64,000 nucleotides of DNA from UBA1127 sp034422455 (GTDB lineage: Bacteria; Chloroflexota; Dehalococcoidia; Lucifugimonadales; UBA1127), in the NCBI GenBank assembly GCA_034422455.1, contig DAOUJQ010000017.1:26572-90571 (forward strand), written 5' to 3'. The number at the start of each line of letters is the position of its first letter. Positions within the stretch are counted from its first letter, which is position 1. Below, one piece after another: positions 51,380-58,032 of the stretch. Both the position numbers and the translations under genes were made by a program. The notes beneath the pieces are model-generated. The model was not told the DNA's origin and made no database searches. It saw only the letters and a program-made list of their open reading frames with translations.

Positions 51380-51637
51380 GCCCACCCCCCTGCCACCGCC
51401 CCCTCGCGCGAGCGCCGCCGACCGCGCTACCCTCTCCCCATGACGCACATCGCGCACCGCACGACAATCGCCCGCCCGGCCCGCATCCGCGGCTGCCACG
51501 CCTCGGCGCGCGATGCCCGGAATTGTTTCTCACGGGCGGAAAAAATGGTTCCCGTAGCTGAAATGCGCCACAACAGCTACGAAACGGCAACGCAGGGCAT
51601 TTCCCCACAGCTACGCCGGACGACGAAACAATTCGAG
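51380..51637 (+). mobile_element. Dispersed element, copy 3 (internally deleted)
   Basis: The left end (51380-51442) has CCTGCCACCGCCCCCTCG, CGCGCTACCCTCTCCCCATG. The right end has GCCCGGAATTGTTTC and an 8-bp perfect inverted repeat CGTAGCTG (51553-51560)/CAGCTACG (51574-51581) around a 13-nt loop AAATGCGCCACAA, then CACAGCTACG. The spacing between the ends is about 70 bases. It lies in the 450-base gap between the LLM gene and the hydantoinase gene; the rest of that gap holds a family A repeat (51697-51723). Confidence 0.65.
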
Positions 51638-51696
51638 GGCCTCAGATACGGATCGCTGGACGTCACATGGCCCACAAATGAGAAATCGCCCCACTC

Positions 51697-51723
51697 CGTT
51701 CGCCCTGAGCGCCGTCGAAGGGC
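51697..51723. repeat. Family A repeat
   Basis: GTTCGCCCTGAGCGCCGTCG, continuing into AAGGGCG, lies 30 bases upstream of the hydantoinase B start. Confidence 0.8.
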
Positions 51724-51751
51724 GCTCCCGCCCCCGTGCTACAATTCCCCC

Positions 51752-53449
51752 ATGCCCGTAGACGCCGTATCCCTTGAGGTCTTCAAGAACCTCCTCGCCT
51801 CCGTGGCTGAGGAGATGGGCGTCGCCCTGGGCCGCACCGGATTCTCGCCGAACATCAAGGAGCGCAAGGACTACTCCTGCGCCCTCTTTGACCCCAACGG
51901 CCACATGGTCGCGCAGGCCTCCCACATTCCCGTCCACCTCGGCGCCATGCCCGCCTCCGTCGCCGCGGCCCTTGAGGGCTTCGACTTCGCCCCCGGCGAC
52001 ATCATCGCCCTCAACGACCCCTACCTCGGCGGCACCCACCTCAACGACGTCACCCTCGTCGCCCCCGTCTTCGCCCCGATCACCTCTCGCGTCATTCCTG
52101 CGAAGGCAGGAATCCAGGGGCAGAGGGGCGGTGGGGCCGTTCGCCCTGAGCCTGTCGAAGGGTCCCGCGCAGGCGGGAACCCAGGGGTGCGGGGCCGCGT
52201 GGGGGGTCCCGCCCTCGTCGGCTTCGTCGCCAACCGCGCCCACCACGCCGACATCGGCGGCATGACCCCCGGCTCCCTCCCCCGCTCCACCGAGCTCTTT
52301 CAGGAAGGCTTCATCATCCCGCCGTTGAAGCTCGTCAGCGCCGGCGACGTCAATCAGGAGGTCGTGGCCCTCTTCTGCCGCAACTCCCGCACCCCCGACG
52401 AGCGCCGTGGCGACCTCGCCGCCCAGATCGCCGCCTGCCGCACCGGCGAGCGACGCCTCCAGGAGATGGTCGACCGCTATGGCTGGGCCACCGTCGCCGA
52501 GCATGAGGCCGCCCTCCTCGACTACTCGGAACGCCTCACCCGCGCCGCCATCAGCGCCCTCCCGGACGGCGACTACTCCTTCTCCGACGTCATGGACGAC
52601 GACGGCCTCACCGACGAGCCCGTCACCATCGCCGTCACCGTCTCCGTTCGCGGCGACGCTATGACCCTCGACTTCTCGGACACCGCTGCACAGCGGCGCG
52701 GCTGCGTCAACGCTCCCCTCGCCGTCACCCTTTCCGCCGCCCTCTATGTCCTCCGCTGCGTCGTCGGCGAGGCCGCGCCCTCCAACCAGGGCATCCTCCG
52801 CCCCGTCACCGTCGTCGCGCCCGAGGGCTCCGTCGTCAACCCGCGCCCGCCCGCCGCCGTAGCCGGCGGCAACGTCGAGACCTCCCAGCGCATCACCGAC
52901 GTCCTGCTCGGCGCGCTGGCCAAGGCTCTGCCCGATGTCGTCCCCGCCGCCAGCCAGGGCACCATGAACAACGTCCTCGTCGGCGGCCACGAGCACGGCG
53001 CAGACCGCGGCTTCGCCTACTACGAGACCATCGCGGGCGGCATGGGCGCCCGCCCCGGCGCCGACGGCCTCTCCGCCGTCCACACCCACATGACCAACAC
53101 CATGAACACGCCCATAGAGGCCCTGGAGCTTTACCACCCCATGCGCGTCCGCAGCTACCGCGTCCGCCGCGGCTCCGGCGGCGACGGCCGCTACCGCGGC
53201 GGCGACGGCGTCGTCCGCGACACCGAGTTCCTCGCCCCCGCCGTCGTCACCGTCCTCGCCGAACGCCGCCGCTCTGCCCCCTACGGCCTCCAAGGCGGCG
53301 CCGACGCCACCCCCGGCGAGACCGTCCTCCTCAAGGACGGCGTCGAGGAGGTCCACCTCGCCCCCAAGGTCACCCTCGACGTCGCCCCCGGCGACGTCCT
53401 AAGCGTCCGCACCCCCGGCGGCGGCGGCTGGGGGGTGCCCACCAAGTAA
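51752..53449 (+). CDS. Hydantoinase B/oxoprolinase family protein with repeat insertion
   Basis: HyuB-type subunits cleave cyclic amides such as hydantoins or oxoproline, usually with HyuA. The 565 residues from the ATG at 51752 show VFKNLLASVAEEMGVALGRT, DPNGHMVAQASHIPVHLGAM, the conserved NDPYLGGTHLNDVTLVAPVF, FVANRAHHADIGGMTPGS, QGTMNNVLVGGH and THMTNTMNTPIEALE. Between VAPVF and GFVANRAHH, residues about 111-151 are read from family B and A repeats (RVIPAKAGIQGQ, VRPEPVEGS). Normally only a few residues occur there. The gene stands alone; no HyuA is seen. A much longer frame upstream is antisense to the LLM gene. Confidence 0.92.
   Translation: MPVDAVSLEVFKNLLASVAEEMGVALGRTGFSPNIKERKDYSCALFDPNGHMVAQASHIPVHLGAMPASVAAALEGFDFAPGDIIALNDPYLGGTHLNDVTLVAPVFAPITSRVIPAKAGIQGQRGGGAVRPEPVEGSRAGGNPGVRGRVGGPALVGFVANRAHHADIGGMTPGSLPRSTELFQEGFIIPPLKLVSAGDVNQEVVALFCRNSRTPDERRGDLAAQIAACRTGERRLQEMVDRYGWATVAEHEAALLDYSERLTRAAISALPDGDYSFSDVMDDDGLTDEPVTIAVTVSVRGDAMTLDFSDTAAQRRGCVNAPLAVTLSAALYVLRCVVGEAAPSNQGILRPVTVVAPEGSVVNPRPPAAVAGGNVETSQRITDVLLGALAKALPDVVPAASQGTMNNVLVGGHEHGADRGFAYYETIAGGMGARPGADGLSAVHTHMTNTMNTPIEALELYHPMRVRSYRVRRGSGGDGRYRGGDGVVRDTEFLAPAVVTVLAERRRSAPYGLQGGADATPGETVLLKDGVEEVHLAPKVTLDVAPGDVLSVRTPGGGGWGVPTK
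52083..52206. repeat. Families B-A-B repeats inserted within hydantoinase B gene
   Basis: TTCCTGCGAAGGCAGGAA (52094-52111), GCCCTGAGCCTGTCGAAGGG (52143-52162) and a further B copy (52163-52190, CCGCGCAGGCGGGAACCC) lie in tandem. They keep the hydantoinase reading frame open through a conserved region. Confidence 0.9.
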
Positions 53450-53452
53450 CCC

Positions 53453-53477
53453 TCATACCGGCGCATGCCGGTATCCA
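53453..53477. repeat. Family C repeat
   Basis: CATACCGGCGCATGCCGGTA followed by TCCAG lies directly after the hydantoinase stop. Confidence 0.85.
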
Positions 53478-53587
53478 GAAACCCCGCACCCAACGGTCTC
53501 ATCCACCCCCACGCTTGGTGTACAATCCCCCCGCAATCCCGCTGCCCGCCTCGCATCCTTCCGGGCAGCGCCCCACCGGAGGCCTCC

Positions 53588-55258
53588 ATGGCTGAGACGA
53601 TGACCGGCAAGCATGCGATGCTTGAAATGCTCAAGGCAGAGGGCGTCGAGTACATCTTCGGCAACCCTGGCACCAGCGAGGCGCCCTTCATCGACCTGCT
53701 TGGCGATTACCCGGAGCTTCGCTACTTCCTGACCCTGCAGGAAAGCGTCGCCGTGGGCATGGCCGAGTCCTACGCCCGCGCCACCGGACGCGCCTCCTTG
53801 GTCAGCCTCCACGTCGATAGCGGACTCGCCAACGGCATCGCCCTCATGCTTGACGCCCTCAACACCGGCACCCCCATGGTCGTCACCTCCGCCAACTACG
53901 ACGTCCGCAAGGTGAACGAGTCCATGACCGACTTGGCCCAGCTGGTCCGGCCGGTCACCAAGTGGGCCGTCGAGCTCTCCCACCCCGGCCAGGTACCCAG
54001 CGCCCTCCGCCGCGCCTTCAGCGAGGCCAACAGCCACCCGAAGGGCCCCGTCTACGTCGGCTTCTCCTCCAACGCCCTCGAGGGCATCGCCGAGATGAAC
54101 ATCGTGCCCTCCCGCCCCGTCTACGACGCCGCCCGGCCCAGCCCGGAGGGCATCGCCCGCGCCGCCTCCCTCCTGCTCGACGCCGCGCGTCCCATCATGC
54201 TCGTGGGCGACCGTCTCTCCGACGATGACGCCCTCGATGAGGCGGTCGAGCTTGCGGAGATCATGGGCATGGCCGTCTACCAGGTTCGCGGCGCGGAGGT
54301 GGCCTTCCCCACCGCCCACCCCCAGTTTCTCGGCAACCTTTCCCTACGCGTCGCCGCATCGCGCGACGCCGTGCAGCGTGCCGACCTCGTCCTCGCCGTC
54401 GGCGCTGACCCCTTTGAGGAGCTCTTCTACTGGGGCGACGTCATCCTGCCCCCCGGCGCTAGCCTCGTGCACATCGACCCCGTCCCCGGCCGCGTCGGCC
54501 GCTCCGAGCCCACCGACGTTGGCATCGTCGCCCACTGCGGCCTCGCCCTCGCCGAGTTGACCGCCCTCTTGAAGGAGCGGCTGTCTCCCGCCCGCCTCTC
54601 CGGCATCGAGGAGCGGCGCGGGGCCGTCGTCGCCGAGGACCGCCTCAACCGCGAGGCCTACGAGGCGTCTGTCGCCGAGCGCTGGGACCACCGGCCCATG
54701 AGCCCGGCCCGCATGATGTCGGAGCTGGCCGCCGCCCTCCCCTCCAACGCCGTCATCATCGACGACGCCATCAGCAACCGCGGCCCCCTGCGGCATTACG
54801 TCCACGCCGCCCGTCGCGGCGACATCCGTGCCGTCCGCGGAGGGTCCATCGGCGGCGGCATCGGCGCGACCATGGGCGCCCAGATCGCCTACCCCGGCCG
54901 CCCCGTCTTCGGTATCATCGGCGACGGCAGTGCGATGATGACGGTCCAGGGCCTGTGGACCGCGGCCAACGACAACATCCCCTGCGTCTTCGTCATCTGC
55001 AACAACGGCATGTACCGCGTCCTCAAGACCAACTTCAACGTCTACCAGGGTGAGGTCCTCGGCCTGCCGGAGACGTCGGGGGGCAGGTTGCCCTACGCCG
55101 ACTTCGGCGCGCCCTTCGACATGGCCGCCATCGCCAACAGCATGGGCGTCCACGGCGAGCGCATCACGGATCCCTCCCAGATCAAGCCCGCCGTCGACCG
55201 CGCCGTCGCCTCCGGCAGCCCCGCCCTCCTGGACGTGGTCATAGACGGCGCGTTGTAG
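53588..55258 (+). CDS. Thiamine pyrophosphate-dependent decarboxylase-like enzyme
   Basis: The 556 residues from the ATG at 53588 (CGGAGG before it) are of the acetolactate synthase/benzoylformate decarboxylase superfamily. The Pyr domain has IFGNPGTSEAPFIDLLGDYP, then LTLQESVAVGMAESYARATG with the conserved Glu. The middle domain lacks a clear FAD motif. The PP domain has the TPP motif IGDGSAMMTVQGLWTAANDN followed by ICNN (GDG...NN). Absence of a small ALS subunit nearby favours a decarboxylase or lyase. The substrate is unknown. Confidence 0.9.
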   Translation: MAETMTGKHAMLEMLKAEGVEYIFGNPGTSEAPFIDLLGDYPELRYFLTLQESVAVGMAESYARATGRASLVSLHVDSGLANGIALMLDALNTGTPMVVTSANYDVRKVNESMTDLAQLVRPVTKWAVELSHPGQVPSALRRAFSEANSHPKGPVYVGFSSNALEGIAEMNIVPSRPVYDAARPSPEGIARAASLLLDAARPIMLVGDRLSDDDALDEAVELAEIMGMAVYQVRGAEVAFPTAHPQFLGNLSLRVAASRDAVQRADLVLAVGADPFEELFYWGDVILPPGASLVHIDPVPGRVGRSEPTDVGIVAHCGLALAELTALLKERLSPARLSGIEERRGAVVAEDRLNREAYEASVAERWDHRPMSPARMMSELAAALPSNAVIIDDAISNRGPLRHYVHAARRGDIRAVRGGSIGGGIGATMGAQIAYPGRPVFGIIGDGSAMMTVQGLWTAANDNIPCVFVICNNGMYRVLKTNFNVYQGEVLGLPETSGGRLPYADFGAPFDMAAIANSMGVHGERITDPSQIKPAVDRAVASGSPALLDVVIDGAL

Positions 55259-55300
55259 CACACGATTGTCGGCGACGGCTGGGGGCGCCAAGGCAATTTC

Positions 55301-55438
55301 CGTCGTTCCTGCGCAGGCAGGAACCCAGAGGGGCGGGCGATGCGTGGGGCGGGCCCGTCCTCCGTCGTTCGCCCTGAGCCTGTTGAAGGGCTGCGGCAAT
55401 CCCTTCCCCCGCTCGCGAGGGAAGGTTAGGATGGGGGC
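55301..55438. repeat. Families B, A and F upstream of HpaI gene
   Basis: TTCCTGCGCAGGCAGGAA (55307-55324), GCCCTGAGCCTGTTGAAGGG (55373-55392) and family F (55402-55438, CCCTTCCCCC...GAGGGAAGGTTAGGATGGGGG-type) run up to the ATG of the next gene. Confidence 0.85.
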
Positions 55439-56524
55439 ATGCGCACCAACACCACCAAGGCCAAGCTAAACGAGGGCAAGACCGTCTTCGGCGGCATCGT
55501 CACCCGCTACGCCCCGGACATGGTCGAGATCTTCGGCGCCCTCGGCTACGACTTCGTCATGATCGACTGCGAGCACGGCCCTGCCGGCCTTGACCAGGTC
55601 GAGCACATGGTCCGCGCCGCCGAGTCCTTCGGTATCACGCCCATCGCCCGCATCCCCGACCACTCGGAGCAGACCATCCTCCGCTATCTCGACCGCGGCC
55701 TGCAGGGCATCATCGTGCCCCACGTCAACACCGGCGATCAGGCCGCCGCCGTCGCCCGCGCCGCCCGCTACTACCCCGACGGCTACCGGGGCGTCGCCGG
55801 CGGCCGCGCCCACAACTACGGCATCGGCATCTCCATGGGCGAGGCGACGGCCTGGATAAACTCCCAGCTCCTGGTCATCCCGATGGTTGAGGACATCGAG
55901 GCCGTCAACAACCTCGACGACATCCTGCAGGTCTCCGGCGCCGACGTTCTCCACGTCGCCCCGTCCGACCTCGGCCAGAGCCTTGGCAACCCCGGCGCCG
56001 CCGAGGTCCGCCGCGTCATGAGCGAAGTCATCCCCCGCATCCGCGCTGGCGGGGTGCACGTCGGCGTCGGCGGCAACAGCCCCGCCGACACCGCTGCCGT
56101 CGCCGAGTTCGTCCGCCTCGGCGCCAACTTCGTCACCGTCTCAGCCTGGGCCCTCCTCCACAAAGCCGCAGAGGACTTCCGCCACTCCGTCAACGCGCAC
56201 CTTTGGGATGAGCGTCCCGATCTGACTGTGAAACAACCCCCGGTCCGATGGAGAGGCAACAGAGCTGAGGGAGTTGCCCAACGAATTCGTCGGTACCTAT
56301 GTGGTCAAGTGGAATTGGCGAGAGAGCGAGGCGATAGGACCCTCATATTCCGCGCAGGAGATGTTCACAAGGCCCTGCACTTGGAGCAACACATGCCAAA
56401 TGTCTGCCAGGTGCTTGAGGGTAGACTGTTTCACGACATGTGCGGAGTAGAGGTCATCCGAACTATTTCCTCTCCTCCGTCAGGCCGGGGGGCGAATCTC
56501 ATCATCGAGTTCCGTATCCTGTAA
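55439..56524 (+). CDS. HpcH/HpaI aldolase fused to a C-terminal winged-helix-like domain
   Basis: Residues 1-255 are a complete HpcH/HpaI aldolase: DFVMIDCEHGPAGLDQVEHM, ARIPDHSEQTILRYLDRGLQ, the metal Glu in VIPMVEDIEAVNNL and Asp in VAPSDLGQSLGNPG. From about 263 the sequence changes to a lower-GC domain of about 100 residues (RRYLCGQVELARERGDRTLI, FRAGDVHKALHLEQHMPNVC, ending PPSGRGANLIIEFRIL). Its RAGDVH..L.L..MP.VC pattern resembles small stand-alone winged-helix-like proteins in archaea and bacteria. No separate start with a Shine-Dalgarno is seen at the join; only a GTG at 56228. I read it as a fusion. The aldolase substrate is unknown. Confidence 0.85.
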   Translation: MRTNTTKAKLNEGKTVFGGIVTRYAPDMVEIFGALGYDFVMIDCEHGPAGLDQVEHMVRAAESFGITPIARIPDHSEQTILRYLDRGLQGIIVPHVNTGDQAAAVARAARYYPDGYRGVAGGRAHNYGIGISMGEATAWINSQLLVIPMVEDIEAVNNLDDILQVSGADVLHVAPSDLGQSLGNPGAAEVRRVMSEVIPRIRAGGVHVGVGGNSPADTAAVAEFVRLGANFVTVSAWALLHKAAEDFRHSVNAHLWDERPDLTVKQPPVRWRGNRAEGVAQRIRRYLCGQVELARERGDRTLIFRAGDVHKALHLEQHMPNVCQVLEGRLFHDMCGVEVIRTISSPPSGRGANLIIEFRIL

Positions 56525-56526
56525 CC

Positions 56527-56756
56527 CGTCGTTCCTGCGCAGGCAGGAACCCAGGGGCGGGGCCGGGTGGCGGGGCTCCCCCTCCTCCGCGCCCAACGCC
56601 GCCCCCGCGCCAACCCAACCCCCACGCAAACGTAGGGGCGAGTCGCGACTCGCCCGTCCCGCCGACAGGCGGGAACCCGGAGGTGGTGTAACGGCGTCGT
56701 AGGGGCGACCCTTGTGGTCGCCCTCCCCCGTTCGCCCTGAGCCTGTCGAAGGGCCC
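56527..56756. repeat. Repeat-filled gap (families B, D, D, A)
   Basis: TTCCTGCGCAGGCAGGAA (56531-56548), GGCGAGTCGCGACTCGCC (56637-56654), GGCGACCCTTGTGGTCGCC (56704-56722) and GCCCTGAGCCTGTCGAAGGG (56734-56753). No gene is supported. Confidence 0.85.
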
Positions 56757-57515
56757 CTACCGCGCCGCCGTCGCCGGCTGGTGCGCCCGCAGAAAGTCCC
56801 GCACCTGCTCGATCGTCCGCGCCTTGATGTCCTCCTGCTCCTTCCACGGGTACGCCGTCACCTCGGCCCGCGGCGCAAGCGCCGCCAGGTCCATCGCCGC
56901 CTGGTACGAGTGCGCCGGCGTGTCGTCTGGCATCACCAGCAGCGGCGTCTGGCACGACGCGGCGAAGTCCCGCGACACGCAGTACATGAAGTCCGGCTGC
57001 ACCCGGTACAGGTTGTGCAGGTACCGCTCGACGGCCTCCATCGTCACGTCGGACCGCTGCTCCAGCAGCGCCGGCGCCCAGCCCTCCATGCCGCCGTTGT
57101 ACATCGCGTCCGGCGTCGCCTCCGCGTGCCCCACCGGCTGGCACAGCACCGCCGCCAGCACTCGCTCCGGCGCCCGCTCGATCAGCTTCATCGCGAACGG
57201 CCCGCCGATGCAGTACCCCATGAACAGGAACTCGCCGATGCCCAGGTGGTCCATCAACCCCAGCTGGTCGTCCGCGAACGCGCCCCACGGGTCGTCGACC
57301 TGCACCGGCCCGGTGGACTCGCCCCCGATGGCGTTCCGCTGGTCCATCGTGATGCACCGGAAGTCGTCCTTGAACGCCTCCATCGCGTTGAACACCTGCC
57401 CCGGCCACACCTCGACCCGCGAGTTCAACCCCCCGCCCGGCGTCACCAGCAGCGGAAACCCGGATCCCACCTCCTCGTACCGGATCCGCACATCCCCCCG
57501 CTCATACACAGGCAT
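56757..57515 (-). CDS. Alpha/beta hydrolase with Cys nucleophile (second copy)
   Basis: The 252 residues start MPVYERGDVRIRYEEVGSGF and show VTPGGGLNSRVEVWPGQVF, the elbow FMGYCIGGPFAMKLIERAPE with Cys in place of Ser, and late acid residues. The catalytic His region is less clear (TAYPWKEQEDIKA). The GYCIGG elbow recalls dienelactone hydrolases. It is the second such gene in the window (see 48505). Flanks are repeats on both sides; no operon is visible. Confidence 0.85.
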   Translation of the reverse strand: MPVYERGDVRIRYEEVGSGFPLLVTPGGGLNSRVEVWPGQVFNAMEAFKDDFRCITMDQRNAIGGESTGPVQVDDPWGAFADDQLGLMDHLGIGEFLFMGYCIGGPFAMKLIERAPERVLAAVLCQPVGHAEATPDAMYNGGMEGWAPALLEQRSDVTMEAVERYLHNLYRVQPDFMYCVSRDFAASCQTPLLVMPDDTPAHSYQAAMDLAALAPRAEVTAYPWKEQEDIKARTIEQVRDFLRAHQPATAAR

Positions 57516-57583
57516 ACCAACACCCCCTTCTCGGTCACCGACAACGTTTCAGGCGATTCTATCTCATGTCAGCGACAGCCCAC

Positions 57584-57742
57584 ATCTCGTCGCCCCTGCG
57601 CTGCCCCTGCGGAGCCTGCCCCGTACTCCGATACGGGGGCAGGGGAACCCAGAGGGGAGGGCGAGGTGTGGGGTGGCCCGACCGCCACGCACTCTCGCCG
57701 CCCTCAACCCCTCCATACCGGCGCGTGCCGGTATCCAGGAAG
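57584..57742. repeat. Compound family B repeat and family C repeat
   Basis: 57584-57658 is a family B compound with inner CCCCGTACTCCGATACGGGG, matching 42431-42497. 57714-57740 is a family C copy (ATACCGGCGCGTGCCGGTAT). Confidence 0.8.
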
Positions 57743-57783
57743 TCCGCCGCCACCCAATTGACCCCCCGCCGGTCCTCCCTCTC

Positions 57784-57918
57784 AATCGTCGCGCCGCGAT
57801 CATGCGCTGGGGGCTGGTGCCCTCGTGGGCCAACGACCTGAAGGTGGGCAACCGCATGTTCAACGCCCGCGGGGAGACGGTGGCCGAGCGCCCCCGGTGC
57901 GGCATACCAGGGGGGTAG
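57784..57918 (+). pseudogene. Fragment of an SRAP (YedK/HMCES) protein gene
   Basis: NRRAAIMRWGLVPSWANDLK and VGNRMFNARGETVAERP match the SOS-response-associated peptidase family over about 40 residues. In that family the MRWGLVPSW block lies well inside a 220-residue protein, and the catalytic N-terminal Cys (Cys2) and downstream half are missing. The frame closes within 12 codons after the match, at 57916-57918. This looks like a relic. It lies in a 495-base gap otherwise filled with repeats. Confidence 0.8.
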
Positions 57919-57985
57919 CGGCGTTGTTCACCTTCGGCTTCGTGGGGCTGGGCGGACTTGGGCATACTTTTGCTGTCTGCCCGCA

Positions 57986-58032
57986 CGTTACCATATGGTT
58001 ATGAAAATGAGTGCCAACTTTACCCCAAAGTT
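57986..58032. promoter_or_regulatory. Possible paired operator motifs upstream of the PQQ sugar dehydrogenase
   Basis: ACGTTACCATATGGTTATGA and AACTTTACCCCAAAGTTAT share the frame TTACC-N-A/G-GTTAT; the second is an inverted repeat AACTTT-ACCCC-AAAGTT. Two similar sequences lie after the gene (near 60815-60835 and 60858-60882). A regulator site is possible but unproven. Confidence 0.35.

Noticed and set aside
50237..51751. A 505-codon extension upstream of hydantoinase B
   Set aside because: It is antisense to the LLM oxidoreductase. The family N-terminus (VFKNLLASVAEEMG) begins right after the ATG at 51752.
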